From: a virus
Direction: 5' to 3' (one strand)
IMG/VR virus record: IMGVR_UViG_3300020404_000088
Location: 1 to 55,952 of that record
Length of the DNA: 55,952 nucleotides
The translations under genes were made by a program, and so were the position numbers. Every line of letters begins with the position of its first letter. The first letter of the stretch is position 1. Below are positions 47,791 to 55,952 of the stretch, piece after piece. Below the pieces are notes generated by a model. The model was not told the origin of the DNA and searched no databases. It saw nothing but the letters and a program-made list of their open reading frames with translations.

Positions 47791-47798
47791 TATTTATA
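47791..47798 (-). promoter_or_regulatory. Late promoter for genes 22-23
   Basis: Exact TATAAATA in the gap between genes 21 and 22, about 55 bases before the gene 22 ATG. Confidence 0.75.
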
Positions 47799-47844
47799 TA
47801 TTTTATCATCTTAAACTCTACGAATTATATCAAAGCTGCGTAGG

Positions 47845-48483
47845 TTATTTAAGTTTAGATAAAAAGTCGTTGAAAATAGAGGCTTTCGTTTCTGCCAATT
47901 GAGCTCGTTTCGTCTTCTCTATTTGTTCTTTGTATTCTTCAACAGATTTACTTTTCAGTATACCGTTGTCCCATACCCATTCTTTGCCTTCCATGATACC
48001 TTCTACGAAAGCGTCAGGCGCTGAAGGATCTGCAACTATATCAGCCGCAGTAGCTAGATAGAAATCTTTACCGACAGTATGTCCTTGTATTGATCCCATA
48101 CCTCTTGATGATACACCTAGTTGTGCGCCCTCGTCAATTAAATTTTTGACGATCTTGCCGTATGGCGTATCCATTATCTTAGCCTCACCTATGAAGTTTT
48201 TACCTTCTGGTTTTAGACTAGTAATCATGTGTGAAACTCTCTCTAGGTTAACTGTTGGTCCGTCAGGATGTCCTAGTTCACCGAAAGCACGTTTCTTGTT
48301 TATAAATTGTTCGTTGTATCTATTAACTTCTTTAGCAAGAGTTTGTACTGGATAGACACGACCGTTACGATTCTTGATATCCGCTTGCATGAAGACACCT
48401 CTTATCTTATATTGTTTTTCACCAGAGGCATTTGCTTCTGTCAATACTTCGATATCTTCTATTGTTTCTGTTATTAGTTTCAT
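47845..48483 (-). CDS. gp21: Prohead protease (T4 gp21-like)
   Basis: A 212-residue serine protease of the herpesvirus-assemblin-like fold. The word RGVFMQADIKNRNGRVYPVQ matches the gp21 opening. Catalytic residues lie in FGELGHPDGPTVNLERVSH and in GVSSRGMGS (Ser). It cleaves scaffold and capsid proteins, in T4 after (L/I)xE. Its own N-terminus MKLITETIEDIEVLTEAN offers such sites. T4 length 212, the same. In order between the small virion-type genes and gene 22. Confidence 0.95.
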   Translation of the reverse strand: MKLITETIEDIEVLTEANASGEKQYKIRGVFMQADIKNRNGRVYPVQTLAKEVNRYNEQFINKKRAFGELGHPDGPTVNLERVSHMITSLKPEGKNFIGEAKIMDTPYGKIVKNLIDEGAQLGVSSRGMGSIQGHTVGKDFYLATAADIVADPSAPDAFVEGIMEGKEWVWDNGILKSKSVEEYKEQIEKTKRAQLAETKASIFNDFLSKLK

Positions 48484-48513
48484 GTTCTCTCCACCTTCTC
48501 TTTTATTACTTGT

Positions 48514-48933
48514 TTACCTTACTTCAATTATAATGGTATAGTTATCGCCTGCAACAAATCCTTTTGTTGAAAACAAAATATCACCAGCAGGACTTGTGTT
48601 TGCTTCTAATGTTGCGTTATTAGGAATACTATTTCCTGCCGTATTATAATCGTGAAATCCACGACCAGAAAAGAAACCTATCGTTGCGTCAGCAGCACTT
48701 GTTCCGCTACCTGCCCACAATATTTCAACACCAGATTTACCATTAGTAGTATTAACTGCCCAATATATTTTTGAGATCGTTCTATTAGCATCTTCGGTCA
48801 TGAAAGTCAAAGCACTTGCATCCATTTTAGTTACAAGTGTTTCACCTGATCCATCACTCATATTTGTAAACTTCATCACGGTTTTTGTACCAGATGTATC
48901 TACTATCGTTTGACTTGTTACTACGTCAGCCAT
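48514..48933 (-). CDS. Virion-type small protein, paralogue 3 of 3
   Basis: A 139-residue beta-rich protein. The pattern NRTISKIYWAVNTTNGKSGV, then EILWAGSGTS and an ending DNYTIIIEVR, matches the 49287-49715 protein (TRIWWQLVQGT...GHVQIQFKG, SVIIELRK). Gly/Asn/Ser loops separate strands, as in capsid decoration proteins. It overlaps the next gene by one base and precedes gene 21. A head-decoration role is inferred from location and composition; no T4 counterpart is recognised. Confidence 0.6.
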   Translation of the reverse strand: MADVVTSQTIVDTSGTKTVMKFTNMSDGSGETLVTKMDASALTFMTEDANRTISKIYWAVNTTNGKSGVEILWAGSGTSAADATIGFFSGRGFHDYNTAGNSIPNNATLEANTSPAGDILFSTKGFVAGDNYTIIIEVR

Positions 48934-49280
48934 TAGTTGTTTCTCCTAAATTCACTTACTAACAAATAACTCTTTACATTTGAGTCAGTTGTTAATAATA
49001 TTTGTTTATCATTTCCAAACTTTAATTGATCAGGTCGTAATCCATACTTACCTTTACCAGTCAAAGTCAAATTGTTTTCTTCACTAGAAGCACTTAACGT
49101 TAATGTACCTGTGCCTTCTATTAAATAATAACATTCTATTAAACTTATTTGTGATTGATTATTACCACTTACAAGTTTTTCAGCGTCAACAAGTATTTGA
49201 TCTTCTTCACCACCAATACCTTTTGACCTTACAATATGTTTGATTGTAGAGTCCACTACTGTGGTATTAGTTATCGTCAT
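48933..49280 (-). CDS. Virion-type small protein, paralogue 2 of 3
   Basis: A 115-residue beta-rich protein. NTTVVDSTIKHIVRSKGIGG at the start and ISLIECYYLIEGTGTLTLSA in the middle correspond in position to the other two paralogues, with weaker similarity and a closing SYLLVSEFR. It has one cysteine. The three genes are adjacent (spacing of 6 bases, or 1-base overlap), suggesting tandem duplication and divergence. Likely decoration or tail-accessory proteins; function unproven. Confidence 0.6.
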   Translation of the reverse strand: MTITNTTVVDSTIKHIVRSKGIGGEEDQILVDAEKLVSGNNQSQISLIECYYLIEGTGTLTLSASSEENNLTLTGKGKYGLRPDQLKFGNDKQILLTTDSNVKSYLLVSEFRRNN

Positions 49281-49286
49281 AATAAA

Positions 49287-49715
49287 TTACGCTGTAAAGT
49301 TTTCGTCTTTTCTTAATTCTATAATAACACTACCAGAAGTACCAAAAGCACTTAACTCTAAATCACCTGAGGTTGCGCCTGTGTTGGTTGCGTTATTTGT
49401 AATTTTACCAGCAGTACCATCATAGTGACCTGTGCCAGCAAGTTGAATTGCTGTCGTGTCAGATGAAGCACCTTTGAATTGTATCTGTACATGACCCGTA
49501 TTGTCATCAGCAGTACCTTGTACTAACTGCCACCATATTCTAGTGATATCTAGTTTTGCACCATTAGCATGACCTGATAAACCACTTGCGTCTAATATGT
49601 TTGAGTTAGCAGTAGTGTTATCATCCATGTTTACTAAAATAGTAACCTTACCACCCGAGGCACCACCAGAAGCTTCTACTACTGTGTCCCTTAATGTTCT
49701 TGTTGCAATTGCCAT
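49287..49715 (-). CDS. Virion-type small protein, paralogue 1 of 3
   Basis: A 142-residue beta-rich protein: VVEASGGASGGKVTILVNMD, LDITRIWWQLVQGTADDNTG, HVQIQFKGASSDTTAIQLAG and a closing SGSVIIELRKD. Its shape is that of a small jelly-roll or barrel protein with many Gly/Ser/Asn/Thr turns. First of three related genes between the prohead core genes and gene 21, a place where T4 has none. Decoration of the capsid is a reasonable guess. Confidence 0.6.
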   Translation of the reverse strand: MAIATRTLRDTVVEASGGASGGKVTILVNMDDNTTANSNILDASGLSGHANGAKLDITRIWWQLVQGTADDNTGHVQIQFKGASSDTTAIQLAGTGHYDGTAGKITNNATNTGATSGDLELSAFGTSGSVIIELRKDENFTA

Positions 49716-49727
49716 TTTTTATTTCCT

Positions 49728-49982
49728 TTAACTTAATATTTCGTTATCAAAATAATCTTCTATTGAAGACACTTTAACGTTTCTTTTTTTTGCTACTTGT
49801 TTGATAATACCATCAACTTTACTTATGATCTCACCTTTGGTATTACCTAACAAAGTAAATACATCTTTCACCGCCTGTTTCTCTGCAGGAGATAATTTCT
49901 TAAACTCCGCAGTTTCCTTAGGACTGTCTTCCTTCAACTCTGTAAGAGTCTTCTTAAACTTCTGGAACGACAGCTGGTTCAT
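49728..49982 (-). CDS. gp68: Prohead core protein, gp68-position
   Basis: An 84-residue protein started at 49982 (MNQLSFQKFKKTLTELKEDS); four codons more are possible. It overlaps the preceding gene by 29 bases in another frame. The N-terminus has the FxKFKKTLTE pattern resembling capsid-targeting sequences. The rest is charged and helical (PAEKQAVKDVFTLLGNTKGE, ISKVDGIIKQVAKKRNVKVS). Position matches T4 gene 68 (after 67, before 21), but gp68 is larger (141). Assignment rests mainly on position. Confidence 0.55.
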   Translation of the reverse strand: MNQLSFQKFKKTLTELKEDSPKETAEFKKLSPAEKQAVKDVFTLLGNTKGEIISKVDGIIKQVAKKRNVKVSSIEDYFDNEILS

Positions 49983-50271
49983 CAACTTCTCCACCTTGAT
50001 CTATCTCAACTTCATTAGCAACAGGTTCTTCAACAGGCGTTTCTTGTCCTGGAGTAACAACACCACTTGCGCCAGCATCTAATCCACTAGCGTCTTTCAT
50101 TGCTTCTTGATCTTGAGCACTATTTAACCAGTCCGTAGCAACTGTTTGTCTTTTATCATCAAGTGCTTGTCCGATTTTGTCAGACAAAGCATTCTTAAAT
50201 GCGTCTTGAGCTTTAACATTGTCACCACTTGCAAGTGAATTGACCATGTCTTTTACATTATCATTTGGCAT
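49954..50271 (-). CDS. gp67: Prohead core protein (gp67-like)
   Basis: A 105-residue protein. MPNDNVKDMVNSLASGDNVK then AQDAFKNALSDKIGQALDDK resembles the prohead core protein gp67 as found in marine T4-like phages. The second half is disordered, acidic and Pro/Val/Glu-rich. In T4, gp67 (80 residues) follows the portal gene and is needed for isometric control of the core. A late box lies at the end of gene 20 just upstream, and TAGGAGA precedes the ATG. Confidence 0.7.
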   Translation of the reverse strand: MPNDNVKDMVNSLASGDNVKAQDAFKNALSDKIGQALDDKRQTVATDWLNSAQDQEAMKDASGLDAGASGVVTPGQETPVEEPVANEVEIDQGGEVDEPAVVPEV

Positions 50272-50273
50272 AA

Positions 50274-51824
50274 TTATTCATCTCCTATATTTATATCAGT
50301 ATTATCATCATCATTATCCATAGACTGTCCCTCAGGTGAGGCGATAATACCTTGTTTAATTTCATCAGCAATCTGATTATCAATCTCAATTATATCTTCG
50401 TCACTTTGTCTTAATACTTTCTTTCTTATGTAGTCAACAGAATAATATTTACCTACATAAGGACTTACTTCTTGTGCAAGACTTAATCTTTCTCGCATAA
50501 TCTCTGCTTCTTTTAACTCAGCAAAATATCCATCTTTTAAATAATCATATTGAATATGACTATGAATTCTTTGCCAATCTTCGATTGTGATGATACCTTT
50601 TAAAATCAATTGTGACTTTAATATATCACCAAAGACTTGTGTAAATCTTTTTCTCAATCGTTGAATGAATTTAGTAAACTTTAATTCATCTCTAGTAATT
50701 TCAGCAGCCTTACCAAGATTGAAACCTGCTTCTGATTCCATTCTTGAAATCGGTACATTCAATGCTTTATATAATTTCTTTTGAAAATATTGAACATCTG
50801 AAATCTCACCTAGATTTTGACCACCAGGTAATGTAGATACTTCAGTTCCTTTTGCACCCTCTCTACGAGGTAGCCAAAAGTCTTCAAGCATTGACATATG
50901 TTTTCTGTCATCTCTTATCTCACCAGTTGAAGCGTCATAGACAAGTTTGTTTCTATATCTTGCCATCACATCTCTAAGATATGATTCTGCTTTTACTTTC
51001 GGTAAGTTTCCTACATCAACATAGAATACTCGTCTTTCTGGTGCTCTTACTATTCTGTAAATAACAACAGCGTCTTCGATCATTCTCAATTGATTAGTAG
51101 GTTTAATTGCTTTATGCAAATGACCCATAACCATATTTCTAGTTTGATCTACAACACCAGAAGTAACATAGGTAATTGAATCAGAAGCAATCTTTATACC
51201 AGCATTAGAATTTGCTGAAGACATTCCTTTTTCATTATAAACAAACCATTCGGCAGTTTGTTCTACAACTTCAATACCTTTGCCTTTATTATCTCTTTTC
51301 TTAGTTATCTCACGAACCTTTTTAATTTTTCTAGGGTCAATGTATCTAACCTCTGTAATTCCTTTTCTAGGACTAGTGGGATCGATTACTTTGTGGAAGT
51401 AAATTCTTCCGTCAATATACCATCGTTTAAAAATATCGAAACCTTTTTCGTCAAAATTTAATAGTCGTAAGACCTCATCAAACTCTGCTCTAATTTTTGT
51501 TTTTATATTGTCTGAAATAGCAAGTTTATCTAATGATAAAGAAACAGCTGAATCTCTCTCGTTAGCTATGATGACTTCATTGATTATATCTTCTATCGCA
51601 GTATCACATTCAGGATGCTGTGCGATCTCACGATATCTTTTGATTAAATCAAAGTCGTTCTTGGCAGTAACTTCCATATCCAAGTATTGGCCAAAGTAAC
51701 CGCCAGCAGATATAGTTGTTGTACCGTCATCTGGAGAAGGTATAGTGAAAGCCTGTTTGGCTTGCGCCGGCTTCTCCAGATCATCATCTTTTCTTGTTAT
51801 CTCGAACCCAAGTAGTTTTACCAT
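50274..51824 (-). CDS. gp20: Portal protein (T4 gp20-like)
   Basis: A 516-residue portal, the dodecameric ring at the packaging vertex. Family words: HPECDTAIEDIINEVIIANE, FDIFKRWYIDGRIYFHKVID, AIKPTNQLRMIEDAVVIYRI and RAPERRVFYVDVGNLPKVKA. Length near T4 gp20 (524). Two bases before gp67. In standard T4 order after genes 17, 18 and 19. Confidence 0.97.
   Translation of the reverse strand: MVKLLGFEITRKDDDLEKPAQAKQAFTIPSPDDGTTTISAGGYFGQYLDMEVTAKNDFDLIKRYREIAQHPECDTAIEDIINEVIIANERDSAVSLSLDKLAISDNIKTKIRAEFDEVLRLLNFDEKGFDIFKRWYIDGRIYFHKVIDPTSPRKGITEVRYIDPRKIKKVREITKKRDNKGKGIEVVEQTAEWFVYNEKGMSSANSNAGIKIASDSITYVTSGVVDQTRNMVMGHLHKAIKPTNQLRMIEDAVVIYRIVRAPERRVFYVDVGNLPKVKAESYLRDVMARYRNKLVYDASTGEIRDDRKHMSMLEDFWLPRREGAKGTEVSTLPGGQNLGEISDVQYFQKKLYKALNVPISRMESEAGFNLGKAAEITRDELKFTKFIQRLRKRFTQVFGDILKSQLILKGIITIEDWQRIHSHIQYDYLKDGYFAELKEAEIMRERLSLAQEVSPYVGKYYSVDYIRKKVLRQSDEDIIEIDNQIADEIKQGIIASPEGQSMDNDDDNTDINIGDE
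50288..50295 (-). promoter_or_regulatory. Late box inside the end of gene 20
   Basis: Exact TATAAATA within the last codons of gene 20, 17 bases before the gene 67-like ATG. Confidence 0.6.
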
Positions 51825-51869
51825 ATTATAATTTTCCTTTTCGATTTAACTTATTACTTATTAAGTATA

Positions 51870-52397
51870 TTATGTAGTCGTATCTGTTTCAAAGTATTGG
51901 AATTGGAAAGTGACACCGAATTCTTCGATAGCGTCATTAGTTCCGTAGTTCAAAGCAATACTATCTAAAGCGATTGGAAACAGTCCTCTGTAAGTATATG
52001 ACTTTAGAGTTGATCCGTTTCTGTCTAAATGATCAACGAAACCATCAACTTGATAATCAGCAGGATTTGCGATACCTTCGTTGTCAGTCATGTTGTTTAT
52101 ACCATTCATCCATCTTTCAAATGCTCTGTACAATTTAAAGTCAGTATCATTTAACACCGTAATTGTCCAAGGTTCGAAAGTTCGATCCCCAGCGATATTA
52201 AGTTTTCTGCCTCTAAAATCAATAGGTACATTACCTACTGTTTGTCCAGGTATAGCAGTTGCTTTACATAAGAAAGCAAGATCAGATGTTTCACCACCTA
52301 CAGCAGCGTATCCAGGAAAAGGTAAAGTTACCTTAAACTGATTAGCTCGTGCTCCACCGCCTCTTAAACGAGATTTGAATTCATTTATATTTGGCAT
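51870..52397 (-). CDS. gp19: Tail tube protein (T4 gp19-like)
   Basis: A 175-residue tube protein, building the inner tail tube. NEFKSRLRGGGARANQFKVT, then FRGRKLNIAGDRTFEPWTIT, RAFERWMNGINNM and a C-terminal GTNDAIEEFGVTFQFQYFE are typical. T4 gp19 is 163. It follows the sheath gene by 20 bases in T4 order. Confidence 0.95.
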   Translation of the reverse strand: MPNINEFKSRLRGGGARANQFKVTLPFPGYAAVGGETSDLAFLCKATAIPGQTVGNVPIDFRGRKLNIAGDRTFEPWTITVLNDTDFKLYRAFERWMNGINNMTDNEGIANPADYQVDGFVDHLDRNGSTLKSYTYRGLFPIALDSIALNYGTNDAIEEFGVTFQFQYFETDTTT

Positions 52398-52417
52398 TTT
52401 ATTTTATCTCCTCTCTA

Positions 52418-54415
52418 TTAAGATCCTGCGACTTCAGAAAAGGCAACGCCTGATCTTGTAGCCACAAAGTTAAGTTGAATAAAATTAATAGAACGAGCAG
52501 GTTTGACAAAGATGTCAGCTCTAAATTCGTTTCTATCAATAACGTCTCCAGTGTTGTTTGAGTCGTCACAAACTACTGAGAAGTCAGTAAGACCTCTTCT
52601 ACCTTGTACATCTCTTAGGAAAGGTTCTACTAGATTTCTAAATTGTGCTCTAGTGAATTCATCATTGAATTCAAATAGTTGAAATTTAGCAGCAGTAGAG
52701 ATTGCTTTCTCTAATACGATAAACAGTCTTCTAACGTTTACTCTGTCAAAAGCACTAGGTTTAGCCTGTGCAGTCTTATCACCAAACAATACAGTACCTT
52801 GTCCAGGGAATGATACAACAGAATTTACTCTAGCCTTGTATAGTTCATCTCTCTGAGTTTGGTTTGGATTGAATGCTAATTTAACAGCACCTCTAACTTG
52901 ACCTCTATTGAATCCACCTGGTGAGAACCAAGCGTCTGCAATACTGTCAGTTCTAGCACAAAGACCAGCAATATCTCCGTTCAAAGGAACGAATCTATAA
53001 ACGTCATTGTATCTGTCGTACATATATTTGTAACCACTATCAATTACAGCATAACTTGTTGATGGTAAACCATCAGCAAATCCTACTACGTTTTGAGTTT
53101 GTGTGATTGCATTTGAAACACCAACTACGTCTGCTCTTGCAGGTGATATGAAAGCAACACAATCTTTTCTTGATGTTGCGATATCCATAACAGCAGTCGC
53201 TTTTGTATCTCCAGTAGCGTCAGCAGTTGTTTGAGAAGGTCCACATAATAGTAAACTTAAATCAACATTTTCTTTGTCGTTAAATTTTTCATATGCAGTA
53301 GCGATCTCAGCGTTAGTAGCAGCATAATCGTCTGTACCACTTGTTAGTGAGTAAGTCTTCACAACAAAAGCATCCCCTTGAGTATTATCGAAAGTTGTAC
53401 CTTTCTTAGCAGTACCTGAGTTTGCAAGTGTAGTTTCGTGATCCATTACATACACAAATTTAGATTGTGCATAGATAACATCAGCGAAGAAGTTTGAACT
53501 ACCAGTAGAAGTTTTAGCATCTGAAGCCTGTGAAACACCTTCGAAAGTTTCTAGGATTGTTCCAGCAGTTCCTGAGATTCCGCCATCTTCATCTACCACT
53601 ACGATATGCATTTCATCATTTGAACCACCAGCAGCAGATACATCATCTGAAGTTGTTGGTGCGTTAGAAAATTGAAAGTAGTATTCCCAATGTCTTAGGA
53701 CTTTAGCATTATCTTCAACAGCGTGTCTTAAACCACCAGTTTCAGTTGCTCCTGTCTGAGGATTAAATCTTGCGATTGTTAATAAGTTTGTTGATATTGC
53801 AGTTATTTTGTAAAAGAATCCAGAAGGTGCACCTGAAGTTGAAGGTACATTACTTGAGTCACCGAATTCTAAAATGTCGCCAACTTGCATTAAACTACCA
53901 TCATCAACAGATATTGATGTGTCTCCGATAGCAGCAGTTGCGTCATTAACTAGATTACCACTCATTGAGTGCGGTCCGAAAGCAGTAGAGTTAGAACATA
54001 CAGAAATTTTTAAACTGTTTCCTAATGTTCCTGCTTCTCTAGCAGCGTAAGGTCCAACAGCAGCAGCAAAACTTGCAGCTGATGAATAGTTATCTAAGTA
54101 GTCAGTTGTATTTTTTATTAAGATAGCAGTTCCAGATACACAAGCATTTACCATACCAGTGATCGGTCTTACTACCTTCAGATTGTTTCCGTAACCTAAA
54201 AAGTTTGCAGCCGTAAAGAATTCTTCAAAGTTAGATGAGTTTGGTTTTCCAAATGTTTCAACTAATTCTTGTTCAGATGAAATAGTAGTAATCTCATCAA
54301 TAGGTCCTTTTTCTGCTGTCATAACGATTCCACCAGAAGATGTTGATACTGCTGGTACGATATTCGTTAGATCCTTTTCAGTCACATTAACACCTGGTGA
54401 TACTTGAAAAGCCAT
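52418..54415 (-). CDS. gp18: Tail sheath protein (T4 gp18-like)
   Basis: A 665-residue contractile sheath subunit, close to T4 gp18 (659). Opening MAFQVSPGVNVTEKDLTNIV and the C-terminal core GLCARTDSIADAWFSPGGFN, NQTQRDELYKARVNSVVSFP, RLFIVLEKAISTAAKFQLFE belong to the sheath family. Residues about 200-400 vary most and hold Gly/Ser/Thr-rich surface domains. AAGGAG precedes ATG; a late box lies at 54477-54484. Confidence 0.97.
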   Translation of the reverse strand: MAFQVSPGVNVTEKDLTNIVPAVSTSSGGIVMTAEKGPIDEITTISSEQELVETFGKPNSSNFEEFFTAANFLGYGNNLKVVRPITGMVNACVSGTAILIKNTTDYLDNYSSAASFAAAVGPYAAREAGTLGNSLKISVCSNSTAFGPHSMSGNLVNDATAAIGDTSISVDDGSLMQVGDILEFGDSSNVPSTSGAPSGFFYKITAISTNLLTIARFNPQTGATETGGLRHAVEDNAKVLRHWEYYFQFSNAPTTSDDVSAAGGSNDEMHIVVVDEDGGISGTAGTILETFEGVSQASDAKTSTGSSNFFADVIYAQSKFVYVMDHETTLANSGTAKKGTTFDNTQGDAFVVKTYSLTSGTDDYAATNAEIATAYEKFNDKENVDLSLLLCGPSQTTADATGDTKATAVMDIATSRKDCVAFISPARADVVGVSNAITQTQNVVGFADGLPSTSYAVIDSGYKYMYDRYNDVYRFVPLNGDIAGLCARTDSIADAWFSPGGFNRGQVRGAVKLAFNPNQTQRDELYKARVNSVVSFPGQGTVLFGDKTAQAKPSAFDRVNVRRLFIVLEKAISTAAKFQLFEFNDEFTRAQFRNLVEPFLRDVQGRRGLTDFSVVCDDSNNTGDVIDRNEFRADIFVKPARSINFIQLNFVATRSGVAFSEVAGS

Positions 54416-54476
54416 GTTTAGTTCTCCTTAATATTAATATTAATCTTTGTTAGTTATGTAACCCTTTTACTTTAGA

Positions 54477-54484
54477 TATTTATA
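54477..54484 (-). promoter_or_regulatory. Late promoter for gene 18
   Basis: Exact TATAAATA, about 62 bases before the gene 18 ATG, in the gap after the terminase gene. Confidence 0.75.
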
Positions 54485-54500
54485 TGTATCAAAATCTATA

Positions 54501-55952
54501 CTATTCGCCCTTACGATAAGTGACTGGTCGCCATATCTCACCTGCGTCAACAAAATAACCGTCATTTCCTTCAGGATCATTTAAACCGTCATCTATAAAC
54601 CCAAAAGGCGCCATATCTGATTCTATTGCGTTTTGTTGTTCGGTAAACATTTGACCCCTTACATCAACATTCGTCAACTCTTTAAAATATCTTTGATTGG
54701 CAACCCAAGAAAAGATAACTAGACACATCACTAAATCATCATGAGCACCTTGTTCAGCCTCAAAAGATTTTCCTCGAGAAATAAAAGTTGATAACTCAGA
54801 CATAATATCAAAATCTTGAATCAATAACTTATCACCTTCTATCAGACTTTTCAGATTTGAAGTTCCGATTTTTTTTGTACCCTTTGTCATTCTTAAACCT
54901 AATTGATTACCTCTACCACTAAAGCCGCCACCTAATACTTGACCTGCTCTACCACGTTGTGTGACCATCATCATATTATCATACTCTAGCTCGAATTGCA
55001 TTGCGTCTGCCACCTGTTGACCTAGATCGTTTATCTCTATCAACACATACGCTTTGTTATAGTAATCGCCTATCTTCTTTATCATATTTGGAAATACAAT
55101 TGGCTTGATATTGTTGTTTCGATACTTCGCAACAATCTTGTAGGGCGCTGTTGTAGCATCTATGACTATGAAAGCTGAATAATCGTTATTGATACCTCTT
55201 GCAACATCAACAGTTATAACATAAGTATGATCTTTTTTCGGCATCTCGTAAACATCTAATCCATCGGGACTTCTTTTAGGATCAACAATGGCCATTGTCT
55301 TTAATTTTTGTGCATTGATAAGTGTATCAACACTACCTAAGAACTCACACTCGAACTCTGTCTGAAACTGTGCCTCACTCGTGTTCTTGATTGTTTGTTT
55401 CTTCCATTCATCATCACGACCAGGAACCTCTGACCAGTGTACCTCGATAGGTTTAAAAGTATTTTTCTTATTTACTGCGTCTGTCCACATCTTATAAAAC
55501 ATATTCATACCATGAGGTGTAGATACGATCATAACTTTAGATGACTTACCAGATGAGATTGTGGGATATACTGAACTAAAAAATTCTTCAGCGATATTAT
55601 TGGGTACATAGGCGAACTCATCTAAGAATATGATGTTAAAGGTACTTCCCCGAACAGCACTTGATGAAGTTGAAGCCGCAACGATTCTACTTCCGTTTTC
55701 TAGTTCTAGGGAACCTTTGTTCCAGTTAAGAACGCCTTGTTGCATCCATTTCGGCAAGTACTCGTAAGCTAATTGCAATCGCCCTAATAAATCTCTTGCC
55801 GTAGAAGATTTGTTTGCTAGTATTGCAACATTCACATTATCGTTAAATAAAACGTAATGTAAGAGGTAGGATACAATGATAGTTGACTTTCCACTCTGTC
55901 TAGGTAATTTACATATTGTAAACCTATTATCATGGAAAGTATCTACCATCTT
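54501..55952 (-). CDS. gp17: Terminase large subunit (T4 gp17-like), 5' part missing
   Basis: The frame remains open to the right edge, so the N-terminal part (about 130-160 residues in T4) lies outside. Numbering from the first visible Met: Walker A RQSGKST at 17-23, Walker B IIFLDEFAY with D110/E111, C-motif VSTPHG near 142. The RNase H-like nuclease shows D248 (TVDVARG), E305 (IEIND) and D404 (GAHDDLVM). It packages DNA into proheads with ATP and cuts headful lengths. The small subunit gene 16 is expected just upstream. Confidence 0.95.
   Translation of the reverse strand, partial: KMVDTFHDNRFTICKLPRQSGKSTIIVSYLLHYVLFNDNVNVAILANKSSTARDLLGRLQLAYEYLPKWMQQGVLNWNKGSLELENGSRIVAASTSSSAVRGSTFNIIFLDEFAYVPNNIAEEFFSSVYPTISSGKSSKVMIVSTPHGMNMFYKMWTDAVNKKNTFKPIEVHWSEVPGRDDEWKKQTIKNTSEAQFQTEFECEFLGSVDTLINAQKLKTMAIVDPKRSPDGLDVYEMPKKDHTYVITVDVARGINNDYSAFIVIDATTAPYKIVAKYRNNNIKPIVFPNMIKKIGDYYNKAYVLIEINDLGQQVADAMQFELEYDNMMMVTQRGRAGQVLGGGFSGRGNQLGLRMTKGTKKIGTSNLKSLIEGDKLLIQDFDIMSELSTFISRGKSFEAEQGAHDDLVMCLVIFSWVANQRYFKELTNVDVRGQMFTEQQNAIESDMAPFGFIDDGLNDPEGNDGYFVDAGEIWRPVTYRKGE

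Noticed and set aside
52160-52200. tRNA T-loop-like sequence (GGTTCGAAAG...TTCGATCC)
   Set aside because: It lies within the gp19 coding sequence and no cloverleaf can be drawn.

Overview
The window is a 56 kb piece of an AT-rich T4-like myovirus genome of the marine type. Every confident gene lies on the minus strand. The T4 core is collinear with relatives (17-18-19-20-67-68-21-22-23, uvsY-uvsW, 55-47-46, 45-44-62-regA-43-uvsX-41), and it is interleaved with genes typical of marine T4-like phages: CobS/CobT-like proteins, small heat-shock protein, ribosomal protein S21, peptide deformylase, cold-shock protein and 2OG-Fe(II) oxygenases. Low GC and this accessory set suggest a phage of a streamlined AT-rich marine bacterium, perhaps SAR11-like. 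The host is inference; no host gene is present.

Layout in the direction of transcription (right to left). 55952-44408 is the morphogenesis block: terminase (cut by the window edge), sheath, tube, portal, prohead core proteins, three tandem paralogous small virion-type proteins, protease, scaffold, major capsid protein and a second tube-fold protein. 44384-36215 holds recombination and late control: UvsY, an oxygenase, UvsW, an LSm-like protein, sigma factor gp55, gp47/gp46 and peptide deformylase. 35991-28391 is accessory: oxygenase, acetyltransferase, methyltransferase, CobT/CobS-like pair, S21. 28390-28067 is a 324-base non-coding stretch with a candidate pseudoknotted RNA. 28066-14424 is heat-shock protein and replication: clamp, clamp loader, RegA, polymerase, UvsX and helicase. 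Three DNA methyltransferase-like genes, an MBD4-like glycosylase and a RimK/RimB-like fusion sit in or beside these operons. 14399-1 holds small proteins, one tRNA-Asp and a run of probable virion or internal proteins, including a 956-residue multi-enzyme fusion.

Regulation can be read from the sequence. Early-type promoters carry an extended -35 (GCTTGACA or GCTTTACA) with 16-17 bases to TATAAT. T4-type late promoters (TATAAATA) precede the capsid, tail, uvsW and internal-protein genes. At two places an early -10 runs directly into a late box (TATAATATAAATA). At about five genes the predicted transcription start falls on the ATG itself, suggesting leaderless mRNAs. The only plus-strand transcription signal recognised is a consensus promoter in the gap between the LSm-like gene and gene 55.

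Most notable: (i) the pseudoknotted RNA candidate at 28175-28374; (ii) the plus-strand small RNA candidate at about 40558-40611; (iii) an MT-A70 methyltransferase and an MBD4-type glycosylase placed between clamp-loader genes 44 and 62; (iv) a near-identical C-terminal peptide on DNA polymerase and the neighbouring methyltransferase, probably a clamp-docking tail; (v) N-termini resembling T4 capsid-targeting sequences on several enzymes, suggesting packaged and injected effectors. All family assignments come from motif recognition by eye; no database search was run.
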